Of a DNA stretch of 39,750 nt, positions 7,878-17,111 are shown one piece after another; the first letter of the stretch is position 1, and each line of letters begins with the position of its first letter. The stretch lies in the NCBI GenBank assembly GCA_013287605.1, contig JABDDM010000015.1:1-39750 (forward strand), written 5' to 3'. This stretch comes from Ignavibacteria bacterium (GTDB taxonomy: Bacteria > Bacteroidota > Ignavibacteria > Palsa-1295). Below the pieces are notes generated by a model. The model worked only from the letters and a program-made list of their open reading frames with translations, had not been told where the DNA came from and ran no database searches. Made by a program: the position numbers and the translations under genes.

Positions 7878-8915
7878 ATGGCAGATAAGATCAAGCCCGA
7901 GAATACAAGTACATCGATCAAGCAGGGGACGGAATTCAGTCCCGATCGAGCAGAAGGTGGCCCAATCAAACTCGATCAGGGTCGACCAAAAACGCTTGAA
8001 GAGTTGCGAAAGACGAATGTTGCTCGAGGCAAACTAACTCCGACGAAAAAGAAGAAGGATAACTGGTGGGTCACTGTACTCTGGGCGATCCTTATCGCGG
8101 TGTTTCTCAGGACGTTCTTTATTGAAGCCTTTCGCATTCCGACAGGCTCGATGAAGAACACACTTCTTGTAGGTGATTACCTCTTCGTCAATAAAGTAAG
8201 CTATGCGTTTAAGTCACCGAAGTACCTGCCATTTACTTCGGTCGTCATCCCTCACTTTAGTATCAGGACCGGAAATATTCATCGCGGTGATGTGCTGGTG
8301 TTTGAATATCCAGGTGAACAGGAGCTGGTAGAGGCTCGTGAGAAGAAGATCAACTATATCAAGCGCTGTATCGCGCTGCCGGGAGATTCGGTTCAGGTGA
8401 TCGCCAAACAGGTCTTTGTTAACGGGAAAGCGATGGTAAATCCAGAGGGCATGGTCTATCACGAAGGTTCGCTTCCAAAGAACCAGCCCGCACCCGATAT
8501 TTTCCCGACTGGTGCATCCTGGAATCGCGATTGGTACGGACCGATTCGCATACCAAAGGAAGGCGACATCATTCAGATCAATAAGGATAACTTCTCCAGA
8601 TGGGGCGTCTTCATCGAGCGCGAAGGACACAAGGCAGTCATTGATGCGCAAGGGAATGTCGAAGTTGATGGGAAGGTCACGGGTACGTATACTGTTGAGA
8701 GAGATTATCTCTGGATGATGGGTGATAACCGTGATGATTCTCAGGATTCGAGATACTGGGGTTATGCGCCAGTTGATAATGTAGTCGGGCAGGCGCTCAT
8801 CATTTATTTCTCACGTTACTCGCCGCCCTCAACGGGTTACGGTGATGGCTATGATCCGGATGAACTTCAGGACCCGCACTTCCGGTGGGATCGTATCGGC
8901 AGATTGATCCATTGA
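7878..8915 (+). CDS. lepB: Signal peptidase I
   Basis: A 345-residue type I signal peptidase. A basic cytoplasmic N-terminus (residues 1-62) leads into a membrane span (about 64-82, W-V-T-V-L-W-A-I-L-I-A-V-F-L). The catalytic Ser91 follows in PTGSM and the general-base Lys162 in YIKRCIALPGDS; the box-E motif GDNRDDSQDSRYWG is present. It cleaves N-terminal signal peptides of secreted proteins on the outer face of the inner membrane. It is somewhat longer than the shortest signal peptidases, with an insert between the catalytic Ser and Lys regions, as seen in many Bacteroidota enzymes. It lies 10 bases after lepA and overlaps the likely hemW start, so the three form one operon. Confidence 0.96.
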   Translation: MADKIKPENTSTSIKQGTEFSPDRAEGGPIKLDQGRPKTLEELRKTNVARGKLTPTKKKKDNWWVTVLWAILIAVFLRTFFIEAFRIPTGSMKNTLLVGDYLFVNKVSYAFKSPKYLPFTSVVIPHFSIRTGNIHRGDVLVFEYPGEQELVEAREKKINYIKRCIALPGDSVQVIAKQVFVNGKAMVNPEGMVYHEGSLPKNQPAPDIFPTGASWNRDWYGPIRIPKEGDIIQINKDNFSRWGVFIEREGHKAVIDAQGNVEVDGKVTGTYTVERDYLWMMGDNRDDSQDSRYWGYAPVDNVVGQALIIYFSRYSPPSTGYGDGYDPDELQDPHFRWDRIGRLIH

Positions 8916-10141
8916 GTTCGACGCACCATACTAAGCAGTCTGAAGATAGGCACACACTGAGTGCCTATCTTCACATTCCTTTCTGCGAAAAGAAGTGCAT
9001 CTATTGCGACTTCTATTCGATAGAAAATCTTTCGCTGCGCTCAGATTTCGTTTCGCTCCTCTGCGAGGAGATCCGTATGAAATTCGAGCGAGAGCCAAAA
9101 TTCGCAGCACGTAAACTGCAAACCGTTTTCTTTGGAGGCGGCACACCATCCCTGCTTGAGCCTGAAGAGTTGAAGCGCATCATGGATGCTCTTACGTTTT
9201 ATACTCCACTCGATCGAGAGTATGAGTTTACGCTTGAATGCAATCCAGGGACAGTCACACGTAAGAAACTCGAAGGCTATCGTGCTCTCGGTGTGAATCG
9301 ATTGAGCTTTGGTGTCCAGTCGTTCGATCAGCGGGAGCTTGATTGGCTCGGGCGCATTCATTCTGCTCAGGAAGCAAGGGATGCGGTTCGACTTGCGAGA
9401 GAGGTTGGGTTTGATAATGTCAGCATCGATCTAATCTTTGCATTGCCCGGTCAAACAGAAGATACGCTACAACAGACACTTAACGAAGCCATCGCGCTCG
9501 ATACAGATCACATCAGTGCTTACAATCTGATAGTCGAGCAGGGTACACCGCTCTTTCGTCTTGTGCAGCTGAACCAGGTGATCCCGCTCGATGCCGATCA
9601 TGCTGCCGAACTGTTTGACCTTACTCAATCGCGATTGGCCGATGCAGGCTTTTCGCAGTACGAGATCTCAAATTACGCAAAGCATCCAGAGAAGCGAGCG
9701 AAGCACAATCTTGTCTATTGGGATGGTGCGAAGGACTATATCTCGTTCGGTCCTTCGGCACATGAATTCCTGGGAGGCGTGCGAAGCTGGAATGTTCGAT
9801 CGTTAGAGCAGTACAAGAAAATGATCGACTCAGGCAAGCTGCCACGATTGGAATCGGAGCGGCTTTCTGACGAAGAGCGCCGTACGGAAGCGCTCTATCT
9901 GCAGCTTCGCTCGACTGGGATTGATCTCAAAAGACATAAGGAGGAGTTTGACGAAGAGTTGCTCATGAATCCCGAGGTGCAGGCGCTCATGCGCGATGGA
10001 TTTCTTCAACTCGTAGAGGAGCATTTGCTCGCGCTTACACAACTCGGTTATCGATTTTGTGATGGCATCGTTGTTCGATTGCTTGATCGAGAGCGATATG
10101 CTTCAGAAATGGCTCAGAGGCAGACTGCCCTTGCGTCATGA
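8885..10141 (+). CDS. hemW: HemW, radical-SAM heme chaperone-like protein
   Basis: A 418-residue radical SAM protein. The CxxxCxxC iron-sulfur motif (CEKKCIYC, residues 34-41 from the GTG start) follows SAYLHIPF. FFGGGTPSLL and NRLSFGVQSFDQRELDWLGRIHS are typical of the HemN/HemW family, as is the C-terminal HNLVYWDGAKDYISFGPSAH. HemW is related to oxygen-independent coproporphyrinogen oxidase but generally acts in heme handling; the extra Cys typical of HemN is absent. The start is uncertain: GTG at 8885 lies inside lepB, and TTG at 8912 overlaps the lepB stop and may be preferred. No ATG precedes the motif. As an Fe-S enzyme it depends on the ISC system encoded downstream. Confidence 0.92.
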   Translation: MGSYRQIDPLSSTHHTKQSEDRHTLSAYLHIPFCEKKCIYCDFYSIENLSLRSDFVSLLCEEIRMKFEREPKFAARKLQTVFFGGGTPSLLEPEELKRIMDALTFYTPLDREYEFTLECNPGTVTRKKLEGYRALGVNRLSFGVQSFDQRELDWLGRIHSAQEARDAVRLAREVGFDNVSIDLIFALPGQTEDTLQQTLNEAIALDTDHISAYNLIVEQGTPLFRLVQLNQVIPLDADHAAELFDLTQSRLADAGFSQYEISNYAKHPEKRAKHNLVYWDGAKDYISFGPSAHEFLGGVRSWNVRSLEQYKKMIDSGKLPRLESERLSDEERRTEALYLQLRSTGIDLKRHKEEFDEELLMNPEVQALMRDGFLQLVEEHLLALTQLGYRFCDGIVVRLLDRERYASEMAQRQTALAS

Positions 10142-10289
10142 AGAAAAGGAACTCAATCGCATTGCGATGTGTGAAGTAATACCGTTTCAAAAGATCGCTC
10201 GCCGAGTGTGCGTTTGCAACAGTGTCAGGTCGCGAACTTCTCGTTCAAAGGTTCGTCGCATTACTTAAAACAGCTTCATTTTATCAAAC

Positions 10290-13283
10290 GTGGAATCACG
10301 TAGGATTCATTACCTTTTCGCTGGCGCGGCTTTCGCGATAGCGCTCTTCACCTATCTCGCCACGATGCAGCCCTCGATCCCATTCTGGGATTGCGGTGAG
10401 TTTGCTGCTGCCGCCAATGCATTGCAGGTACCGCATCCGCCGGGAGCGCCGTTATGGACTATCATCGGGCGCCTCGGGATGCTGATCCCGACGTTCACCG
10501 ATCCAGTTGCACGCTATAACTTTCTTTCGGTTTTGAGCAGCGCACTCTCCATCATGCTGCTGTATCTGACGATCGTCAGATTGATCAAGCTCTGGCGCGG
10601 TACGCCTCGTACGATGGCCGATATGCTCACGCATTACGGCGGTGCATTTGTCGGAGCGCTGGCATATTGCTTTACCGATAGTTTCTGGTTCAATGCGCTT
10701 GAGTGCGAAGTCTATGCGTTCGGATCGCTCTTTATTTCGCTGGTGCCGTGGCTGATCTTGGTATGGTACGACCACGCCGACGAACCGCACAGCGAGAAAT
10801 ATTTGATGTTGATCGCATATGTGATCGGACTATCGCTCGGTGTTCACCAGCTCGCGCTCATTACAATCTTCCCAGTGTGGATGCTTGTCTATTACAAGCG
10901 CTGGAAGAAGACAACCGTGACGGGCTGGTTCCTGATGGTGCTGTCTTCGATCGTTGCGTTCGCATTTATCTTTTTCCTGGTACTGACTAAGCTCGTGGAT
11001 TGGGCTGGGAAGGGTAACGGAATGCTCTCGCTCATCATCCTATTGGGCATGATTGGTGCGCTCATCTATTCGCAGGTCAAGAAGATCGCGTGGCTCAACC
11101 TCGCGATGTGGGGTGCGATACTCATCCTGTTTGGATATGGTACGTATGCCTTTGTGATGGTCCGAGCAGCACAGGACCCGCCGATGGATCAACAGCATCC
11201 TTCAACCTTCGCTGGACTCGCAGGATACATCATGCGCGATCAATATGGCGATTGGAAGCCTTTCCCGCGTAGACTGGAAGACCAGAATCAGGATCATTCG
11301 CATCAGGCGACGTTCGACAACTATACAAGCGACGCTGACTTCTTCTGGCGTTACCAGACAAACTTCATGTTCCACCGCTATTTGATGTGGAATTTTGTTG
11401 GGCGAGATGGAGACGATCAGGGAGCAGGTATCGACTTCTCGAAGACCTGGGCGATACCGTTTATCCTCGGTCTGTTCGGGATGTTCTGGCACTTTAAGCG
11501 AGACCCGAAACGAGCGCTCACCTTACTTGGGGCGTTCATTATCATGGGGTATATGGTCGATTGGTACCAGAACCAACAGGACCCACAGCCTCGAGAGCGT
11601 GATTACTTTTACGTTGGCGCCTTCTACTTCTTTTCGATGTGGATCGGCATCGGTGCCACTGGTATCCTTGAACTCATTCGTGCTCGGTTCGGAAGTAAGA
11701 ACCTGACTGAAGGCAGTACAATGGCTCGGACCGATGAACGGCCTCCGATCATCAAAGGCGAGGGCAATATCGGAGCGCTCAGCCTCGGCCTTGTTGCATT
11801 GCTGGCGTTGGTACCACTTAATCAAGCTATAGGTCTTACCGGGTTACTGACCGGTCACAAGTTCTCTCAATCAAGTAAGTGGTCGGAATACTCGCGGCAC
11901 AACAATTACGTCCCGTACGACTATGCATACAACATCATGCAAAGTTGTGACAAGGATGCGATCCTGTTCACCTACGGAGACAATGATACATTTCCACTAT
12001 GGTGTCTGCAGGATGTGTATGGCATTCGAACTGACATCCGGATCGTGCAGCTCTCGCTCGCGAATTTGCCTTACTACATGCGCGCGCTGAAGAACAATCA
12101 TCCATGGGGCGCGAAGACAATCAATATTTCGAGCTACGGCGACGATGTCCTTTCACTCCCGGATCGAGAAGCAGAGCCGCAGCTCGCGCGAGGGGTGAGG
12201 GAGGAGAATCTTTCGCTGCCGGTTTCACGCCAAGTTGCGATTTACACTACTGGCGACTCGACGGCACAAGCGACAGTCATGAACTGGAAGGCAACGCCAC
12301 ATACGCCGAGCGAAGAAGTGATCGTCGATATCGTGAAGAATCACCTGGGTGATCGTCCGATCTATTTTTCAGCGACAGTATCTGAGGACGCGTATGTCGG
12401 CCTTGCACCGTTTCTTGTGCATGAGGGCATGGCCTCACGTGTTACACCATTCGTCCATCCTGTCGATCGCACTTCGTTAGCTGGAGCTATCAACGAACGC
12501 GCGTTTATACAGACGGCGTATCACGTTCCCGATCATCCACATACCGAGCCGAATCGAGGGATGATTCTGAGAAGCTACAACGACCCAACAGCACACCGTA
12601 GTGCGATGGACGACATGTACTCCATGTCCTATCGGATCGAATACATCAAACTAGCCAATTACTTTCTCGAAAAAGGGGACCAGGCTGGTGCACGTCGCGC
12701 GATGGATACGCTTGAAGCCAGGATCCCGCCGAAACTTGTGACGCTCGAATATCCGTATGCGTCAATTCTCGTCGACATCTATCAACGAGCTGGCGATGAA
12801 CTGAAGGCTGCACAATATGCCCGTTACACTGCCGATCGCATTCGTGACATGATGATGGCCGATCCGAACTGGCGCGAGAACGATCGTTATGCACGGCAAA
12901 TGCGTGTTGACTTTACCTTCGCAGATATGCTGCTTCGTGCCGGCGAATACGATTCGGCAAAATCGCAGTTCATGATGCTCAAGGCTTCGGCCCCGCCGGC
13001 ACAGGCGGAATTGTTCGACTTGAAAATGTCGGAAGCTGATGCCCGAAAACTTGATGCTGCCGGCAAGAAACAGGAAGCAATGACAAAGTACAACGAGATC
13101 ATTGCCACCTTTATCAGAGATGGCGGAGATGTCTCGCGCGAAATTCCGACGGTTGTTTTGCGGCGAGATGCGCTCGCAAAGGAGCTTGGCGTGACACCGC
13201 CAGTCATCAGCCCGCCGGACACAACCTCGGCAAAGCAGGCCCAGCAGCCTGCAAAGAAGGATGGCACGGCTCAGCCGCACTGA
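10290..13283 (+). CDS. DUF2723 integral membrane GT-C-like protein, copy 1
   Basis: A 997-residue protein. The N-terminal half is multi-span membrane and carries the DUF2723 signature: FWDCGEF (D34, E37) in the first extracytoplasmic loop, then PHPPGAPLW (about 48-56). The WDCGE acid is where GT-C glycosyltransferases of the PMT/ArnT type place their catalytic residue. DUF2723 proteins are widespread in Bacteroidota and are suspected protein O-glycosyltransferases; that role is inference here. The C-terminal third (from about residue 790) is soluble and helical, TPR-like. The start is GTG at 10290, supported because its residues M-E-S-R-R-I-H-Y-L-F align with the ATG start of the next gene. 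Copy 2 follows after 63 bases. Confidence 0.9.
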   Translation: MESRRIHYLFAGAAFAIALFTYLATMQPSIPFWDCGEFAAAANALQVPHPPGAPLWTIIGRLGMLIPTFTDPVARYNFLSVLSSALSIMLLYLTIVRLIKLWRGTPRTMADMLTHYGGAFVGALAYCFTDSFWFNALECEVYAFGSLFISLVPWLILVWYDHADEPHSEKYLMLIAYVIGLSLGVHQLALITIFPVWMLVYYKRWKKTTVTGWFLMVLSSIVAFAFIFFLVLTKLVDWAGKGNGMLSLIILLGMIGALIYSQVKKIAWLNLAMWGAILILFGYGTYAFVMVRAAQDPPMDQQHPSTFAGLAGYIMRDQYGDWKPFPRRLEDQNQDHSHQATFDNYTSDADFFWRYQTNFMFHRYLMWNFVGRDGDDQGAGIDFSKTWAIPFILGLFGMFWHFKRDPKRALTLLGAFIIMGYMVDWYQNQQDPQPRERDYFYVGAFYFFSMWIGIGATGILELIRARFGSKNLTEGSTMARTDERPPIIKGEGNIGALSLGLVALLALVPLNQAIGLTGLLTGHKFSQSSKWSEYSRHNNYVPYDYAYNIMQSCDKDAILFTYGDNDTFPLWCLQDVYGIRTDIRIVQLSLANLPYYMRALKNNHPWGAKTINISSYGDDVLSLPDREAEPQLARGVREENLSLPVSRQVAIYTTGDSTAQATVMNWKATPHTPSEEVIVDIVKNHLGDRPIYFSATVSEDAYVGLAPFLVHEGMASRVTPFVHPVDRTSLAGAINERAFIQTAYHVPDHPHTEPNRGMILRSYNDPTAHRSAMDDMYSMSYRIEYIKLANYFLEKGDQAGARRAMDTLEARIPPKLVTLEYPYASILVDIYQRAGDELKAAQYARYTADRIRDMMMADPNWRENDRYARQMRVDFTFADMLLRAGEYDSAKSQFMMLKASAPPAQAELFDLKMSEADARKLDAAGKKQEAMTKYNEIIATFIRDGGDVSREIPTVVLRRDALAKELGVTPPVISPPDTTSAKQAQQPAKKDGTAQPH

Positions 13284-13346
13284 ACTGTTACACGAGATTC
13301 GATTTGAATTTAACTTCTGCATTCTTTAGCACCACGACTTAGCTTC

Positions 13347-16300
13347 ATGGACCAAAGACGCGTTCATTACCTCTTCGCAGCTCTCAGTTTTCTCATTGCC
13401 TTAATCACCTACGGCTTTACGATGCAGCCGACAGTCCCGTTCTGGGACTGCGGTGAGTTTGCGGCCGCAGCAGTAAGCCTGGGAATACCGCATCCGCCCG
13501 GAGCGCCGCTGTGGACGATCGTTGGTCGCCTGGGAATGCTGATCCCAATCTTCACCGATCCAGCTGCGCGCTATAATTTTCTCTCGGTCTTGAGCAGCGC
13601 AACCTCGATCATGCTGCTTTATCTGACGATCGTCCGATTGATCAAGATCTGGCGCGGTACGCCTCGTACCATGGCAGATATGCTCACACATTATGGCGGT
13701 GCATTTGTCGGAGCACTCGCGTATTGCTTCACCGATAGCTTCTGGTTCAATGCGCTTGAGTGCGAAGTCTATGCATTTGGGTCGCTCTTTATTTCGCTGG
13801 TGCCGTGGCTGATCTTGGTTTGGTACGACCACGCCGACGAACCGCACAGCGAGAAATATCTGATGCTGATCGCGTATGTGATCGGACTATCACTCGGCGT
13901 ACACCAGCTTGCGCTGCTCACGATCTTCCCGGTTTGGATGCTTGTCTACTACAAGCGCTGGAGAAAGACAACAATATTGGGTTGGTTCTTAATGGTCGCG
14001 ACGTCTGTCGCAGCCTTTGCCTTTATCTTTTTGGTGGTGCTCTCAGACCTCGTTGACTGGGCTGGCAATGGGAAGGGGATTATTTCTGTGCTCATTCTCG
14101 CCGGAATGATTGGAGGAATTATCTATAGCGAGGTGAAGAAAAAACCGTTTCTTAACCTCGGTTTGTGGGGCTCGATGTTCATCCTGTTGGGATTTACGAC
14201 CTATGCTGTGATCATGGTGCGTGCAGCCCAGGATCCACCGATGAATCAGCATCATCCTTCGAATTTCAAAGCCCTCAGCGAATACATCAATCGTGAGCAA
14301 TATGGCGAAGCGAAGGAAATGCCTCGCCGGCTTGAGGAGCAGAATCGTGATCATTCGCACGATGCCACATTCAATAATTACACGAGCGATTGGGACTTCT
14401 TCTGGCGCTACCAGACGGGCCACATGTTTACCCGCTATCTCGGATGGAATTACGTCGGTCGGGAATCTGACGAACAGGATGCCGGCGTCGATTGGAAGAA
14501 GACGCTGGGATTGCCGCTGATCCTGGGTCTCTTTGGACTCTTCTGGCACTTCAAGCGCGATCCTAAACGAGCGCTGACGCTTGTGGGTACGTTTATCATC
14601 ATGGGGTTTGTGACAGCTTGGTACCAGAACCAGCAGGACCCTCAACCTCGAGAGCGAGATTATTTCTATGTCGGTGCCTTCTATGTCTATGCGATGTGGA
14701 TTGGGATAGGTGCGACCGGGATTCTCGAATGGCTTCGAACGCGATTTGGAAGTCGAACACTGACGGAGGCAAGCACGATTGCGAACTCCAGCGACTCTGT
14801 ACCAATTATCCACGGCGAAGGCAATGTTGGAGTGCTGCTCGCTGCATTAGGTCTGCTTCTTATCATCTCCCCGATAAATCAGTGTGTGGGGCTCGCTGGG
14901 ATAGCGCTTGGTGAAAGTCCGCATGATGCTTCGAAGTGGGGTGAATATTCTCGATGGCATAACTACGTACCATACGAGTATGCCTACAACTTTCTTCAAA
15001 GTTGCGAGCCGGACGCGATTCTCTTTACTGCAGGAGATAACGACACATTCCCGCTTTGGTGTTTGCAGGATGTCTATGGCGTTCGCCGCGATGTTCGGAT
15101 CGTCAATCTATCGTTGGGGAATATGTCGTGGTACATTGAGCAATTGAAGAAACCGTTCTGGGGTGTTGGCAAGCCAATCAATTTACCTTCCTTTACGGAA
15201 GAAAAAATGGCGATCCCGGATGAACACGAAGGAGGACTCCAGGCCTTTGGCGGCCCTGCACAGCAGTTCTCGTTCGATGTGAAGCCAGAAACAATGAAGA
15301 AATTCACGGGCGTTGCAGCGCCGGGCACAATGAGCTGGAAATTCACTGGGCAGATGGCTAACGAAGGCGGTTATGTCTTCACGATTGCCGATCAGCTCAT
15401 TAAGGACATTGTGCAGTTCAATCTTGATACGCGCCCGATCTACTTCGCAACACTCGTTCCGCCGTCATACATGGCTGGTCTTGATAGCCATCTGAGCTAT
15501 GAAGGCATGGCCGCGCGTGTTGTGCCGATGCCACAGGAAGGCAACAGCCGAACAATGGAAGTTGCGGTTAACGAGCCGCTCTATCGACAGTTTGCGTTTT
15601 CGATTGCTCCGAAGCAATTCGAAACTCCGAATCGCGCGATGATCCTGAATACTTATCGCGATCCGGAATCCAACTTGAGTGCGATGGATGAGCGGTACGC
15701 ACAAACGTACTACTACATGTATTTCCGTCTCGCCGATTATTACTTGCGTAACAATCGTATCCAAGACGCGCGGACCACGATGGACACGTGTGAAAAACGC
15801 GTACCACCTGAGAAGCTGCATGCCCAATATCGCTATGCCGATCTCTTTGCTGAGCGCTACCAACAGGTGGGTGATTCGGCGAAGGCAACGAAGTACGCCA
15901 AAATGGCGGTGCAGGCGATGCGCGAGTCTTCAGCCGATAATTCGGCCGATGCCGAACAGAATAACGTGAGCCAGATGTATCACCTTGGCGAAGTCTTCTT
16001 CCATACGGGTCAGCTTGATTCAGCTCGTGCGCTGTTCCAGCAACTCTTCAACCAGGTGCAGGGGCAGGATAAGGCCATCATGCAGTACAAGCTGCTTGCA
16101 ATCGACGCACGTCTTCTTCAGAAAAAGGGAGATAAGCGAGGCGAGTACGAGAAGTTGAATCAGATCGTCACACAATTTTCTTCGATCGGAGGTTCGGCGT
16201 ATGGGACGGAGTATCCTCAACTCGCAAGCAGATATCAACAATTAAAAGCCGAACTCGGTATAAAGGATACTGTGTCTGCTCAACCTGCATTGCCAGATAC

Positions 16301-16361
16301 GGGGATCAAGCCGAAAGCACCGCCGATGAAAATGAAAGTCACGCAAGGCGCCAACAAATAA
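13347..16361 (+). CDS. DUF2723 integral membrane GT-C-like protein, copy 2
   Basis: A 1004-residue tandem paralogue of the preceding gene with the same plan: MDQRRVHYLF start, FWDCGEFAAAA, PHPPGAPLW, many membrane spans, then a soluble helical C-terminal third. The segment from about TPRTMADMLTHYGG to GVHQLAL is almost identical in protein and very close in DNA, while the C-terminal thirds are strongly diverged. The two copies probably keep one catalytic chemistry and differ in acceptor recognition (inference). The ATG at 13347 is unambiguous. The stop TAA at 16359-16361 is in the same frame as the next gene, the glycosyltransferase at 16374. C-terminal TPR-like helices include Y-A-D-L-F-A-E-R-Y-Q-Q-V-G-D. 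Confidence 0.9.
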   Translation: MDQRRVHYLFAALSFLIALITYGFTMQPTVPFWDCGEFAAAAVSLGIPHPPGAPLWTIVGRLGMLIPIFTDPAARYNFLSVLSSATSIMLLYLTIVRLIKIWRGTPRTMADMLTHYGGAFVGALAYCFTDSFWFNALECEVYAFGSLFISLVPWLILVWYDHADEPHSEKYLMLIAYVIGLSLGVHQLALLTIFPVWMLVYYKRWRKTTILGWFLMVATSVAAFAFIFLVVLSDLVDWAGNGKGIISVLILAGMIGGIIYSEVKKKPFLNLGLWGSMFILLGFTTYAVIMVRAAQDPPMNQHHPSNFKALSEYINREQYGEAKEMPRRLEEQNRDHSHDATFNNYTSDWDFFWRYQTGHMFTRYLGWNYVGRESDEQDAGVDWKKTLGLPLILGLFGLFWHFKRDPKRALTLVGTFIIMGFVTAWYQNQQDPQPRERDYFYVGAFYVYAMWIGIGATGILEWLRTRFGSRTLTEASTIANSSDSVPIIHGEGNVGVLLAALGLLLIISPINQCVGLAGIALGESPHDASKWGEYSRWHNYVPYEYAYNFLQSCEPDAILFTAGDNDTFPLWCLQDVYGVRRDVRIVNLSLGNMSWYIEQLKKPFWGVGKPINLPSFTEEKMAIPDEHEGGLQAFGGPAQQFSFDVKPETMKKFTGVAAPGTMSWKFTGQMANEGGYVFTIADQLIKDIVQFNLDTRPIYFATLVPPSYMAGLDSHLSYEGMAARVVPMPQEGNSRTMEVAVNEPLYRQFAFSIAPKQFETPNRAMILNTYRDPESNLSAMDERYAQTYYYMYFRLADYYLRNNRIQDARTTMDTCEKRVPPEKLHAQYRYADLFAERYQQVGDSAKATKYAKMAVQAMRESSADNSADAEQNNVSQMYHLGEVFFHTGQLDSARALFQQLFNQVQGQDKAIMQYKLLAIDARLLQKKGDKRGEYEKLNQIVTQFSSIGGSAYGTEYPQLASRYQQLKAELGIKDTVSAQPALPDTGIKPKAPPMKMKVTQGANK

Positions 16362-16373
16362 TTACAGCACCGC

Positions 16374-17111
16374 TTGCTCATTTCGATAATCATTCCAGCT
16401 TATAACGAAGCTGAGCGTATTGTGCCTTCTCTCGAGAAGGCATATGCGTATCTGAAGGAGAGACCGTACCAGTTCGAACTCATCGTCGTTGACGATGGAT
16501 CGCCGGACCGCACCTCCGCGGTCGCTGTTCAAGAAATGGCCAGGCATACCCCCTATGCTCCAAACGTGAGCGGATGGGTGGAGACAATCACTCCGAATGG
16601 TGGCAAGGGCGGTGCCGTTGCGCGCGGGATGCTTGCCGCCCATGGGGACATCCGAATCTTCACTGATGCGGATTTTTCGACGCCGATCAAAGAAATTGAT
16701 AAGATCATCCCGCTAATATCGACCGGTGAATGGGACGTCGTGATAGGTAGCCGAGCTGCCCAGCATCGCGAATTAGTCAAGAAGCATCAACCGTGGTATC
16801 GCGAAATGATGGGTCGGTTTTTCAACGTACTGGTTCAGGCCTTCGTCTTCAGAGGTTTCAAGGATACACAATGCGGCTTCAAAGGCTTTAGCAGCACGGC
16901 GGCCGAATATATTTTCCCGCGCCAGCAAATCAAAGGATTCTCATTCGATGTTGAAGCGCTCTATCTTGCACAGCGCCATGGATTCAAGATCAAAGAAGTT
17001 GCGATCGAATGGTACAATGACGAACGCTCGACTGTCGGCGCGTTCGGTGATTCAAGTCGTATGTTCATAGAACTTCTTCGGATTAAAAGGCTTCATCGAG
17101 ATACGAAGTAA
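16374..17111 (+). CDS. GT2 glycosyltransferase, polyprenyl-phosphate sugar synthase-like
   Basis: A 245-residue GT-A enzyme of the DPM1/ALG5-like part of family GT2. It begins ISIIIPAYNEAERI and has the nucleotide-binding V-V-D-D-G-S-P-D-R-T, a GGKGGAVARGM loop, the metal-binding D-A-D in IFTDADFSTP, VVIGSRAA, and a QCGFKGF acceptor segment. Such enzymes move glucose or mannose from a nucleotide sugar to a polyprenyl phosphate, making the lipid-linked donor used by GT-C enzymes, which fits the DUF2723 and YfhO-family neighbours. No ATG is available: the first usable codon is TTG at 16374, 12 bases after the previous stop and in the same frame. It overlaps the next gene by one base (TAATG). 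Confidence 0.88.
   Translation: MLISIIIPAYNEAERIVPSLEKAYAYLKERPYQFELIVVDDGSPDRTSAVAVQEMARHTPYAPNVSGWVETITPNGGKGGAVARGMLAAHGDIRIFTDADFSTPIKEIDKIIPLISTGEWDVVIGSRAAQHRELVKKHQPWYREMMGRFFNVLVQAFVFRGFKDTQCGFKGFSSTAAEYIFPRQQIKGFSFDVEALYLAQRHGFKIKEVAIEWYNDERSTVGAFGDSSRMFIELLRIKRLHRDTK

Noticed and set aside
14043-14813. 256-codon minus-strand ORF inside the second DUF2723 gene
   Set aside because: Long only because of codon bias in the sense gene; rich in Arg, His and Asp with no recognisable domain.
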